Source: Phycisphaerae bacterium (GTDB lineage: Bacteria; Planctomycetota; Phycisphaerae; SM23-33). Taken from it: a stretch of 56,861 bases of DNA. Location: positions 1-56,861 of the forward strand of contig JASLNT010000110.1 of the NCBI GenBank assembly GCA_030745875.1, in the 5' to 3' direction. The translations under genes were made by a program, and so were the position numbers. The number at the start of each line of letters is the position of its first letter. Positions within the stretch are counted from its first letter, which is position 1. Below the pieces are notes generated by a model, which saw only the letters and a list, made by a program, of their open reading frames with translations, was not told where the DNA came from and ran no database searches. Of this stretch, positions 1 to 8,644 are shown piece after piece.

Positions 1-1422
1 AGTCGTAAGCCTGCCGCCGCCCAGAATCACCGCAGCCCCGCCAAGCGGATTGGCGACCAGAGCCTGAAGCTTTAGCTCCCCGCCGTCGATCTGAAGCGTA
101 TTGGTCCCGTCGATCACACCGGCGTCGGTTACAGTCAAAGACCCGCCCCCGGCCTTGACGAAAGTGCTCCCCAAAGCCATGCTGATGTCAAAGGCGGTCA
201 AACCGCTGACTACCTCGACGGTGGATACTCCGTCGGTCGAGATAGTCCCCAGCGCGCCCGTGCCGGTCTTCAGTAATGAACCGGCTCCCAGAGTTGTAAT
301 ACCGTCGTTGGCGATGCTGTTGGTGTCCAACGTTCCGTTGATCGTAAGCGCGCCGGGAGAGGTCACCGTAGTTGCATCGTAAATCTCAAGCGTAGCGCCC
401 AAATTGATCGTAACCGAACCGCCCCCGCCGCCATTGTCGTCGATCGTAAGCGAGTAGGCGCCCCGGTCAGCCGCTACGGTCACCGCTCCGTCTCCGACGA
501 CCACTACATTACCGGTCGTGCCGGGGAGACCAAGCTCCGGAATGTCAGGAGTGGGAGTAACCCCGTCGATCAGCCAGTGTGAGTTGGTCGTATGGACCGC
601 CAGATCGCCCCAGTCGCCCGAATCGCCATCCCAGTGCAAGACGTCGCCGGGGGATATGAAGAAGTCAACCGGGCTTCCGCCGTTATAGAGATTCGTCACA
701 TCGCCTGGATCAAGAACGCGGTTCCATATTCCCATTTCATCCAGTCCGCCGTTCAGCCAGCGATAGTTTCCGGGCTCCTCCCACGAACCGATATTGAATC
801 CCTGGCTGAAAAGGACCGCTGTGTCCATATCCAGGACCTTTGTGCTGTCAAGCACGCCGTCGAAATAGAGCTTGGCTTCGTTGTTGCGATCGTATGTCCA
901 AGCCACGTGGGTCCAGGTCGCGTTGTCTGCGGGCAGCAGGCTGACGGAGTCGAAGACATCGTCGGTGGCCTGGTCGGCGACCCAGGCCCGAATATGCTGA
1001 CCATCGGTGCCCGGTATGCCAAAACGGATATTGCCCGACGCCGCCGGGCCCGGTGTGCTCAGTATCGAAAAGTACGAGCCAACGTCATTGCGAACCCACA
1101 CTGACAGCGACATCTGATCCATATCGGGCAAGACGCCTGCGCCAAAGGCGACCGTATCGTCCGTCCCGTCGAAATTCAAACCGGTGTTCCGCGTACCGAC
1201 CTGCCACGACGGATCGGTGGGGTCGGGAAAACCCTGCAATGTTCCGTTGTAGTTGTAGAGACCGGCGGAGTCCAGGAGAGTCGTACCTGTGCCCTCGTCG
1301 AAGTTCCAGTAGGCGGCGATGTCGGTAAGGAGATCGCCCAGGCCTGCGGCTCCGGCGATGCTCGTCAACGACAGGACCGTTACGATTGTCAGTATGATGG
1401 TAAATGGATTGCGTGTGGACAT
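1..1422 (-). CDS. Secreted LamG-domain protein with beta-rich repeats (C-terminus cut by window edge)
   Basis: The frame is open from an ATG at 1422 to base 1, giving 474 residues with no stop, so the gene runs out of the window. Residues 1-26 form a signal peptide (basic start, hydrophobic core, SIAGAAG end). Residues about 35-235 look like a LamG/concanavalin-A-like domain: AYWNFDEGTGTTLLD near the start, then THVAWTYDRNNEAKLYFDG and a WLNGGLDEMGIWNRVL ending typical of the family. After about residue 265 come short glycine-, threonine- and valine-rich strands such as GNVVVVGDGAVTVAAD, like the autotransporter-associated beta-strand proteins common in planctomycetes. It is probably exported and may bind or hold glycans at the surface. 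The family does not fix a substrate. A PEP-CTERM tail would be expected but lies outside the window. Confidence 0.8.
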   Translation of the reverse strand, partial: MSTRNPFTIILTIVTVLSLTSIAGAAGLGDLLTDIAAYWNFDEGTGTTLLDSAGLYNYNGTLQGFPDPTDPSWQVGTRNTGLNFDGTDDTVAFGAGVLPDMDQMSLSVWVRNDVGSYFSILSTPGPAASGNIRFGIPGTDGQHIRAWVADQATDDVFDSVSLLPADNATWTHVAWTYDRNNEAKLYFDGVLDSTKVLDMDTAVLFSQGFNIGSWEEPGNYRWLNGGLDEMGIWNRVLDPGDVTNLYNGGSPVDFFISPGDVLHWDGDSGDWGDLAVHTTNSHWLIDGVTPTPDIPELGLPGTTGNVVVVGDGAVTVAADRGAYSLTIDDNGGGGGSVTINLGATLEIYDATTVTSPGALTINGTLDTNSIANDGITTLGAGSLLKTGTGALGTISTDGVSTVEVVSGLTAFDISMALGSTFVKAGGGSLTVTDAGVIDGTNTLQIDGGELKLQALVANPLGGAAVILGGGRLTT

Positions 1423-1871
1423 AGGGCTTTTATCTCCAGGACTTCGGGGTGTGGGCGCATACGATCGATGCGCGCAAAGGAAACAACGCGACCAAACTGC
1501 TCTGTACCTCACGAAACAACGCAGTTGCTCCAAATTTGATGCGGCACGGCTGTTGAGATGCGCCAATCACCGGTAGTTCAATATACACCGGACGTTAGAT
1601 GCGACGCTAAGATCCTCTGACTGCCTGCTCCATCTCGGCGAGGATATGCAAAACCATGTCACTACACCAGATTATTAAATTTGAACTGAGTAGTATAATA
1701 CCGCAAAAATGGGGTTGGGTCAAGCAAAATACCGATTCGCTGAACTATGGCGCGGATGGACCGGAGTTCGCCCAAGAAGAACGTTTATTGACGTTACCGC
1801 CCCCTAGTGATTACACTTACAGCGAAGATTCCGACTCCGATTCCACTGAAGATTCAGGCATTCAAAAATAG
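1423..1871. other. 449-base stretch without a supported gene
   Basis: This lies between the divergent LamG gene and the VanZ-like gene, so promoters for both should be here. A TATAAT at 1694-1699 with a weak ATTATT 17 bases upstream (1671-1676) could serve the rightward operon, leaving a leader of about 165 bases. A 71-codon frame at 1656-1871 ends in a TAG directly before the ATG of the next gene and in the same frame. Its composition (a run of D, S and E near the end) matches no family I know, so I do not call it a gene. No RNA gene or repeat was seen. Confidence 0.4.
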
Positions 1872-3473
1872 ATGGCGATACCAATCGGCACGACATCGCG
1901 TCAACTTGGCGCTCTGGTCAGATGGATGTATCTGGCGGTGGTGCTTGCGGGCCTGCTCACGTGGTGGCGGCCTGACTACAGGACGTGGGGCGCCCTGATC
2001 GGCGGGTTGATGACAGCCATGCTCCTGTGGTTGTGCTGGCGGATGGTGTCTATCGATCGGACAGTACCAGGCCACCCGATCTATCTGGTGCTGCTCCCGC
2101 CGGCGGGCATATTAACGTATCATCTTGCCTGTACAGGACTTGGCGGTGTGGTCGATAACGAATACCTGATCAGCGGAGCCCTTAATGCGTCGCTGCTGTT
2201 CCATTTGGCGATGTTGGCGCTGGGCGTGATGCTGTCTCAAAGTTTGCTCCCAAAAGCGATTACGCACGCCGGCGTGGTGCGTGTATGCGGTGCGGCGATG
2301 ATCGGAGGGGGCGTCTTTGCGGGATTCCGCGCCAGCGCCGAACCGGTGCGCGAAGCTATGTCTCTGGTGGGATACGGTGGTGTGGCGGTCTGGCTGGCCC
2401 CGGTGTGGCGCCCATCAATTTCGAGCCCGGACCAGGGATTCGCCCCTTCTCGTTATCGGGGCGTGTTTAAAGTATGCTCGCTGGCCGCGGCGGTGCCGGC
2501 TAGCGGTCTGTTGGCGTGGAACTGCCCGCCCGCTGCAATCTTTGCATCGATTGGGGCGGGTGTAACGCTGGTTACGGCGTCTGTGATATTCTCGCGCCGC
2601 TCCAGAGAGCTTCTAGCCGCCGGAGCCATCTTGGCGATTGGGGGCTCCATATGCGCCATGTGCGGGGTATCCGGGCTTCAGGGGCTGTCTTTCGACGGTC
2701 CGCTGTTGGGTTCCGGCGAGGCGGCGTTCGGGCAAATGATACAGGGCCAGCGGGTGCTGCAGGCGGTTTCAGCACACGACAGCGGTCTGCAGATTCTCTG
2801 TCGAACTATCGGCGCGCCAGCTGCTATGCTGACAGCGGCGGGACTGGCCGGGTGCCTGGTGATGCTCATGATTCGCGCTCGCCGCGACCATTCCGGAGAC
2901 AAGGCGCAGTGCGTTGCATGGACCGTCGCCTCGCTTCTATGCGCCGGAGCACTGCTGAATCGCGGTGGACTGTTCGTACCAGCTGTTGTTTTGGCTTTCG
3001 GGCTCACATGGGGTCTGGCCGCCGAAGCCGCCGGGCGGTCTTCAAGACCCAGACCCGGGATAACCGTGCTGGTGGTGCTGGTTGCGATTATGGTGCTTAT
3101 GGGGGTGGCGCGATCCAACGGCCTGCTGATATGGGCCGCCAACTCCCTCTGCCCCAAAGCCGGAGGAGACAAACTGCTACACGCTGTCTTCGGAATGCTG
3201 CTGTCGATGACGCTGGCGTGGTTGATGGGTGCGCGATCGCTCCGCCGGGGTTTGACGGGAATAGGGCTGGCGTGCCTAGTCGGCGGAGCGGGAGAACTGG
3301 TCCAATACCTGACCACCACCGGGCGGAGCGTTGAATGGACCGACTGGGGGGCGCATGCGGCCGGAAGCATCGCCGCTCTCGGACCATATCTCCTGTGCCT
3401 CGGGGCCAGGCAATGCGAATCGCCCGACGCCACCGGCCACACGCCCCAAGTGCGCGACCCGTATGTCGGTTAA
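1872..3473 (+). CDS. Polytopic membrane protein with C-terminal VanZ-like domain
   Basis: The 533-residue protein is almost entirely hydrophobic, with roughly a dozen membrane helices. The last 100 residues resemble the VanZ-like family: DKLLHAVFG near 433-441, a conserved E and Q in GAGELVQYL near 473-480, and GRSVEWTDWGAHAAG near 485-499, matching the family's D-K-H, E-Q and R-D-W-N/H-G pattern. VanZ-like domains often occur as extensions of membrane proteins in exopolysaccharide loci. The next genes encode a UDP-sugar epimerase and a sugar aminotransferase, so a role in surface polysaccharide is plausible, but the N-terminal two thirds is not recognised. The ATG directly follows a TAG in the same frame, and no clear Shine-Dalgarno was seen, so the start is moderately certain. 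Confidence 0.7.
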   Translation: MAIPIGTTSRQLGALVRWMYLAVVLAGLLTWWRPDYRTWGALIGGLMTAMLLWLCWRMVSIDRTVPGHPIYLVLLPPAGILTYHLACTGLGGVVDNEYLISGALNASLLFHLAMLALGVMLSQSLLPKAITHAGVVRVCGAAMIGGGVFAGFRASAEPVREAMSLVGYGGVAVWLAPVWRPSISSPDQGFAPSRYRGVFKVCSLAAAVPASGLLAWNCPPAAIFASIGAGVTLVTASVIFSRRSRELLAAGAILAIGGSICAMCGVSGLQGLSFDGPLLGSGEAAFGQMIQGQRVLQAVSAHDSGLQILCRTIGAPAAMLTAAGLAGCLVMLMIRARRDHSGDKAQCVAWTVASLLCAGALLNRGGLFVPAVVLAFGLTWGLAAEAAGRSSRPRPGITVLVVLVAIMVLMGVARSNGLLIWAANSLCPKAGGDKLLHAVFGMLLSMTLAWLMGARSLRRGLTGIGLACLVGGAGELVQYLTTTGRSVEWTDWGAHAAGSIAALGPYLLCLGARQCESPDATGHTPQVRDPYVG

Positions 3474-3514
3474 CATAATCAAAGAGTCCAAAACAAAAGA
3501 CCAGGACGTGCAGT

Positions 3515-4471
3515 ATGAAAATACTAGTGACAGGCGTCGCGGGGTTTATCGGCTCACACACCGCCTCCAGCCTCATAAATGACAAGCACGACGTAGTGGG
3601 CGTCGACAACTTCGATCCGTTCTACGACCGCCGGACGAAAGAGTCGAACCTGCGGAGTCTTCCGGAGGCGGACAACTTCCAGTTCATCGAAGCCGACATC
3701 CGCGATCAGGAACGCATGGCGGAGCTTCTCTCAGCCAACGCCCCGCTGGACGCCGTGCTCCATCTGGCCGCTCGCGCCGGTGTCCGACCGAGCATCCAGA
3801 ACCCCGTCGGATATGAACAGGTGAACATCGCGGGGACACTCAATCTGCTGCAAGCCGCTATCGCCCAGAACCCGGCGCCCAAGTTTGTATTCGCTTCCAG
3901 CTCCAGTGTTTACGGCAACAATCCAAAAGTTCCGTTCAGTGAAGACGATCCGGTGGACAACCCGATAAGCCCGTACGCGGCAACGAAAAAGGCCTGCGAA
4001 CTTATCTGTCACACCTACCATCATCTGTATCAGATCCCCATCACGTGCCTGCGGTTCTTCACGGTGTTCGGGCCCAGGCAGAGACCGGATCTGGCGATAG
4101 ACAAGTTCGCCAGGCTCATCCTGGCGGGGGAACCGATCGAGATGTTCGGCGACGGTTCGTCCAGCCGCGACTACACGTATATTGACGACATCGTCTCCGG
4201 CGTGCGCTCAGCTATCGACAGGTGCGACGGATACGAGATAATCAACCTCGGCTCGAGGCACCCGATCACGCTTACCGATATGATCGCCACCGTAGCCCGC
4301 GCCTGCGGGCGCGAACCGATAATCCAGCCCAAACCGATGCAGCCGGGCGACGTCAACCGCACCTTCGCCGACCTGGAAAAAGCCTCCCGCCTCCTCGATT
4401 ACAAACCGACCACACCGTTCGCCGAAGGCGTCGCCCGCCAAGTGGAATGGCTGAAGAACAGCATGGTCTGA
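3515..4471 (+). CDS. NAD-dependent epimerase, UDP-glucuronate 4-epimerase type
   Basis: An extended short-chain dehydrogenase/reductase of 318 residues, the normal length for nucleotide-sugar 4-epimerases. The dinucleotide-binding motif TGVAGFIG is at residues 6-13, the catalytic serine in SSSSVYG at 128-134, and the YxxxK pair is Y154/K158. GVRPSIQNPVGY and the NPISPYAATKKACE segment resemble the UDP-glucuronate 4-epimerase branch that makes UDP-galacturonate, but SDR substrate choice cannot be settled by eye. It begins 41 bases after the VanZ-like gene and is probably cotranscribed with it. Cytoplasmic; it would supply an activated uronic acid or hexose for a surface glycan. Confidence 0.85.
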   Translation: MKILVTGVAGFIGSHTASSLINDKHDVVGVDNFDPFYDRRTKESNLRSLPEADNFQFIEADIRDQERMAELLSANAPLDAVLHLAARAGVRPSIQNPVGYEQVNIAGTLNLLQAAIAQNPAPKFVFASSSSVYGNNPKVPFSEDDPVDNPISPYAATKKACELICHTYHHLYQIPITCLRFFTVFGPRQRPDLAIDKFARLILAGEPIEMFGDGSSSRDYTYIDDIVSGVRSAIDRCDGYEIINLGSRHPITLTDMIATVARACGREPIIQPKPMQPGDVNRTFADLEKASRLLDYKPTTPFAEGVARQVEWLKNSMV

Positions 4472-4592
4472 CTGGCCCGATTGAACCAATATTCTCAAAT
4501 CCGACAGCAAATCTCTTGCATGCAACGTCTGGGCGGCTAATCTCTAGGGGTCGACTGTTTGCTGTTAGCGATAACACCCACGGAGAAACATG

Positions 4593-5699
4593 ATGAACGT
4601 ACCACTGTTGGATCTTAAAGCACAATACGCCACGCTAAAAGATAAAATGATGCCCGCTATTGAAGAGGTTATGGAGGCCCAGTGGTTTATCGGCGGCCCG
4701 AACGTAACCGCACTGGAAGAGGCTGTCGCAGAATACAGCGGTTGCAGTAAGGGGATAGGCGTATCCAGCGGAACTGACGCCCTTCTGGCCAGCCTCATGG
4801 TGCTGGACATCGGGCAGGGCGACGAAGTCATCACCACGCCGTTTACGTTCTTCGCGACCGTAGGCAGCATCTGGCGCACCGGAGCCAGGCCCGTATTCGT
4901 GGACATCGAGCCCGACACGTACAACATCGATCCGGCGAAGATAGAGGCAGCCGTCACCGAAAACACCAAGGCGATCATCCCGGTCCACCTGTACGGGCAG
5001 ATGTGCGACATGGACCCAATCATGGCGATCGCCGAAAAGCACAATCTCTACGTGATAGAAGACGCCGCACAGTCGATCGGATCAACATACAAAGGCCGGA
5101 AAGCCGGCTCGATCGGGACGACCGGGTGCTTCAGTTTCTTCCCGTCGAAGAATCTCGGTTGCAATGGCGACGGCGGGATGGTCGTTACAAACGACGTCGA
5201 ACTGGGCGACAAGATTGCGATGTTCCGCAACCATGGAATGCAGCCCAAGTACTTCCACAAGTTCATCGGCGGGAACTTCCGCCTCGACGCACTGCAGGCC
5301 GCAGCACTGCTGGTCAAACTCCCGCACCTGGAGGGCTGGTCGGCGGGCAGGCGAGCAAACGCCGCACGATACAACGAACTGCTGGCCGATTGCGATGAAG
5401 TCACAACACCCGTCATCCGCGAGGAGAACGTCACTATCTTCAACCAGTACGTTATCCGCGTGCCGAATCGCGACGCGTGCAAGCAGTTTATCCTCGACGC
5501 CGGAATCGGGTGCGATGTCTACTACCCGCTCTGTCTGCACCAGCAGGAGTGCTTCGCACCGCTGGGATACAACGACGGCGACTTCCCCGTCAGCGAACAG
5601 GCCGCAACGGAAGTCATCGCCCTTCCGATCTACTCGGAACTAACCGACGAGCAGATCCAGTACGTCGCGGGCAAAGTCAAGGAGTTCATCGCGGGCTAG
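4593..5699 (+). CDS. DegT/DnrJ/EryC1/StrS-type sugar aminotransferase
   Basis: A PLP-dependent aminotransferase acting on keto-sugar nucleotides. The protein begins with the family start MNVPLLDLKAQYATLK, has the phosphate-binding SSGTDALLASL near 58-68, IEDAAQSIGSTYKG with the PLP-nitrogen aspartate near 157, and FFPSKNLGCNGDGG carrying the Schiff-base lysine near 186. Two ATGs lie in tandem at 4590 and 4593; GGAG at 4582-4585 gives a better seven-base spacing to the second, which also begins the usual family sequence. It follows the UDP-sugar epimerase by 121 bases and probably adds an amino group to a UDP-keto-sugar for a surface polysaccharide. The exact sugar is not determined. Confidence 0.9.
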   Translation: MNVPLLDLKAQYATLKDKMMPAIEEVMEAQWFIGGPNVTALEEAVAEYSGCSKGIGVSSGTDALLASLMVLDIGQGDEVITTPFTFFATVGSIWRTGARPVFVDIEPDTYNIDPAKIEAAVTENTKAIIPVHLYGQMCDMDPIMAIAEKHNLYVIEDAAQSIGSTYKGRKAGSIGTTGCFSFFPSKNLGCNGDGGMVVTNDVELGDKIAMFRNHGMQPKYFHKFIGGNFRLDALQAAALLVKLPHLEGWSAGRRANAARYNELLADCDEVTTPVIREENVTIFNQYVIRVPNRDACKQFILDAGIGCDVYYPLCLHQQECFAPLGYNDGDFPVSEQAATEVIALPIYSELTDEQIQYVAGKVKEFIAG

Positions 5700-5741
5700 A
5701 TCGCCCTATTACATACACAAACCAGTGGCGTGGAGGAACTT

Positions 5742-7073
5742 ATGACCACGACTCGCACTACAAGAAGAAACTTTCTCAAGGCGGCCGGACTCAGTCTCGC
5801 CGCAGCCGCTGCGGGTTCAAATGTCGCATCATCAGCGCCTGCAGACCGAGGAAAGAGCAAGAAGCTCCCCAACCTTATATTCATCATGGCCGACGATCTG
5901 GGCTATGGAGACTTGGGCTGCTACGGGCAGAAGCTGATCCAAACGCCCGAACTGGACAAGATGTGCGCGGGCGGGTTGAAACTCACGCGCTTTCACGCGG
6001 GCTTCCCCGTATGCCTTCCGTCAAGGTGCACGCTGATGACGGGCCTGCACACCGGACACTGCCGCACCAACAAGAACGGCGGCGGCGGGAGGCACCCGAT
6101 GCTGGAGACCGAAGACACCACCGTCGCAACGGTGCTGAAGACCGCCGGATACACAACCGCGATGGTCGGCAAGTGGTCGCTGGGAGATCATTTCATCGGG
6201 TGCGTCAAGAAGCATCAGAACAAAGACGGAAGCGGTGCGATCTACAAACACGGATGGGATTACTACTTCGGCGAACCGAACCAGACTTACTGCCACAGGT
6301 ACTACCCCAACGAACTGTATCGCTACGATCGGACGGGGCTTGTCGACAAGAAGACCGACGGAATGCGGCTTGATGTGGTCCCGCTGCCCGGGAACTCGAA
6401 GAAACGAACACACTACACGCACGATCTGCTTACAACCAAGGCGTTGGAATTCGTAGACGCCGCCAAAGACAAACCGTTCTTCCTGTACGTTCCGTACACA
6501 ATCCCGCATGCGGATTATGACGTGCCCGAGATCGAGCCCTACGCCAAGACCGCCGACTGGTCGAAGCGCGAAAAGGCTCTCGCTTCGATGATCACGCGAA
6601 TGGACCGCGATGTCGGGCGGATCCTCAAACGCCTCGCCAAACACGGGATCGACAAGAACACGCTGGTGATATTCACCAGCGACAACGGACCCAATAAGTT
6701 CCCGCGCTTCAACTCCAGCGGCGGGCTCAAAGGGACTAAAGGCCGTTTCGAACTCGGCGGACTGCGCGTGCCCGGAATAGCGTACTGGCCCGGTGCGATC
6801 GATCCGGGGCGGACCAGCGATCACTTGTCGGCGTTCTGGGACGTCATGCCCACATTCGCCGAGCTAGCCGGCGTGAAACCGCCCGCGCCCATCGACGGGA
6901 TATCCATGGTCCCGACGCTGCTGGGCAAGGGCGAACAGAAAGCTCACAACTACCTGTACTTCGGCGCAGGCAAGAAGCGATTGATCGTTCGCAACGAATC
7001 TGAGAAGCGCAGCGAAGCCGAGATACTAAAAGAAGCTGTCACACCCGTTGTAGTACCGAAATTCCCCGCCTGA
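5742..7073 (+). CDS. Tat-exported sulfatase with shortened C-terminal region
   Basis: A type I sulfatase of 443 residues that should remove sulfate esters from an exported or surface glycan. The leader has RRNFLK followed by an Ala-rich helix, a twin-arginine signal. LIFIMADDLGYGDLG holds metal-binding aspartates and CLPSRCTLMTG holds the cysteine (about residue 91) converted to formylglycine. GKWSLGDH, IPHADYD and FTSDNGPNK give the remaining active-site residues. The start is the ATG at 5742 with GGAGG five bases upstream; an in-frame GTG at 5730 has no such site. The C-terminus is odd: after HNYLYFGAG the usual strand pair (a line like RMGNWK, then ELYDLxxDPGET) is absent and the chain goes straight to the last helix and EAVTPVVVPKFPA. 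Formylglycine-generating enzyme is not in this window. Confidence 0.92.
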   Translation: MTTTRTTRRNFLKAAGLSLAAAAAGSNVASSAPADRGKSKKLPNLIFIMADDLGYGDLGCYGQKLIQTPELDKMCAGGLKLTRFHAGFPVCLPSRCTLMTGLHTGHCRTNKNGGGGRHPMLETEDTTVATVLKTAGYTTAMVGKWSLGDHFIGCVKKHQNKDGSGAIYKHGWDYYFGEPNQTYCHRYYPNELYRYDRTGLVDKKTDGMRLDVVPLPGNSKKRTHYTHDLLTTKALEFVDAAKDKPFFLYVPYTIPHADYDVPEIEPYAKTADWSKREKALASMITRMDRDVGRILKRLAKHGIDKNTLVIFTSDNGPNKFPRFNSSGGLKGTKGRFELGGLRVPGIAYWPGAIDPGRTSDHLSAFWDVMPTFAELAGVKPPAPIDGISMVPTLLGKGEQKAHNYLYFGAGKKRLIVRNESEKRSEAEILKEAVTPVVVPKFPA

Positions 7074-7090
7074 AAAGGAGTCTGAAAGCA

Positions 7091-8632
7091 ATGAAGAACA
7101 CGTCGACTGCAAAGGTGTTGCTCTATCTGTGCGCTGTGGCGGTCCTGACCGTCCCAGCCGCCTGCCACGCTGCAACAAAAGTAAATCCGATATTCACCGA
7201 CAACATGGTCCTGCAACGCGACATGAGCGTTCCGGTTTGGGGCTCAGCCGACGCAGGTGAAGAAATCACCGTGAAGTTCGCCGGACAAACCAAGACGACT
7301 AAAGCAGACAAGGACGGCAAGTGGCGAGTTAATCTGGACGCTATGAAAGCCTGCGCCAAGGCCCAGACTATGACCGTCGGGGAAGTGAGCTTCAAAGAAG
7401 TTCTGATCGGCGACGTGTGGGTCGGATCTGGCCAGTCCAACATGGCCGGCGGGGCCGGCGGATACGCACGGCGCGACGAGGGCCTGAAGAAGATCATCGA
7501 AGCGGCTCCCTACCCGCTGCTCCGCCTCTGTCGCGGGAGCAGGCCCGGATGGAAACAAGCTGACGCCAAGAGCGCCCAGGGCTTCTCGGCGTTGCTGCTG
7601 TCGTTCGGAGTCCCGCTGCAAAAGGAACTCGACGTACCGGTGGGCCTGATCGTAGGAGCCGTCGGCGGAACGCCCTCGGGCAGATGGCTCAGCCCCGAAG
7701 CTTTCGAAGCCGACAAGGCCTGCCAAGCCGCCGCCAAAGCACACAATTCAAAGACGGACTCGGAAGCCGCACTCAAGAAGTACGAAGAAGCGCTGAAAAA
7801 ATGGAAGATCGCAGCCGCCGCAGCCAAAGCCGCCAAGAAACGCGCCCCGCGAAGGCCCAGACCTCCGCAACTGGCCAAAGCCAGAGGCGATCTGTTCATT
7901 GCTCACATCCGCCCGGTTATCCCGTACGCAATTCGCGGAGTGGTCTGGGATCAGGGCGAATCCAAAACGCAGGTCGCAGGCGTCGACCAGTTCACGATCA
8001 TGGGCGCCCTGATCCGCGGATGGCGAACCGAATGGAAGCAGGACTTCCCGTTCATCTACGTCCAGAAGCCAAGCGGCGGCGGATGCGCGTGGGACAAAGA
8101 GGACAATCCCGTAACCAACCAGGCCAGTTCCTATTCAGACAAACTCCCCCAATCGCTCCGCAACGACGGAGCCTACCGCGAATTGCACGTCAGAATAATG
8201 CAGCACGCCAATACGTACATGGCGATCAGCAGCGATCTCGGAAGCGGGGTCCATCCGACCAACAAGTCCGGATACGGACTGCGGGCCTGCCGCGTGGCGT
8301 TGGGTGCGGCATACGGCCGGGACGTCGAATACTACGGACCGCTGTACGACTCCCACAAGATCGAGGGCGCTTCGATACGCATATCTTTCAAGCACGTTGG
8401 CAAGGGCCTGGCGTTCAAAGGCGGTAAGAAGCTCACCGGTTTCCAGATCGCCGGAGACGACGGGAAGTTCGAATGGGCTGACGCCAAAATCGACGGCAAG
8501 ACGGTTGTCCTTACGTGCGACAAGGTCGCCAAACCCACCGCGGCTCGATACGCCTGGGCGAGGAATCGACCCTGGGCCAACCTGTTCAACAAGGACGGCC
8601 TGCCGGCGATTACTTTCCAGACGAAGAAGTAA
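7091..8632 (+). CDS. Secreted sialate O-acetylesterase-like SGNH esterase
   Basis: A 513-residue exported carbohydrate esterase of the sialate 9-O-acetylesterase family, which removes acetyl groups from sugars. There is a signal peptide ending near CHAATK. The family start is VNPIFTDNMVLQRD, followed by a small beta domain and the nucleophile block GDVWVGSGQSNMAGG (Ser116). GAVGGTPSGRWLSPEAF, VVWDQGESKTQ and GVHPTNKSGYG contribute the oxyanion and Asp/His elements; the usual WYQGE is WDQGE here. Residues about 215-265 form an Ala/Lys/Arg-rich probable helical insertion ending in RAPRRPRPPQ that most relatives lack. Seventeen bases after the sulfatase, so the two probably act on the same decorated glycan. 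Confidence 0.88.
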   Translation: MKNTSTAKVLLYLCAVAVLTVPAACHAATKVNPIFTDNMVLQRDMSVPVWGSADAGEEITVKFAGQTKTTKADKDGKWRVNLDAMKACAKAQTMTVGEVSFKEVLIGDVWVGSGQSNMAGGAGGYARRDEGLKKIIEAAPYPLLRLCRGSRPGWKQADAKSAQGFSALLLSFGVPLQKELDVPVGLIVGAVGGTPSGRWLSPEAFEADKACQAAAKAHNSKTDSEAALKKYEEALKKWKIAAAAAKAAKKRAPRRPRPPQLAKARGDLFIAHIRPVIPYAIRGVVWDQGESKTQVAGVDQFTIMGALIRGWRTEWKQDFPFIYVQKPSGGGCAWDKEDNPVTNQASSYSDKLPQSLRNDGAYRELHVRIMQHANTYMAISSDLGSGVHPTNKSGYGLRACRVALGAAYGRDVEYYGPLYDSHKIEGASIRISFKHVGKGLAFKGGKKLTGFQIAGDDGKFEWADAKIDGKTVVLTCDKVAKPTAARYAWARNRPWANLFNKDGLPAITFQTKK

Positions 8633-8644
8633 GGAACGCATAGC

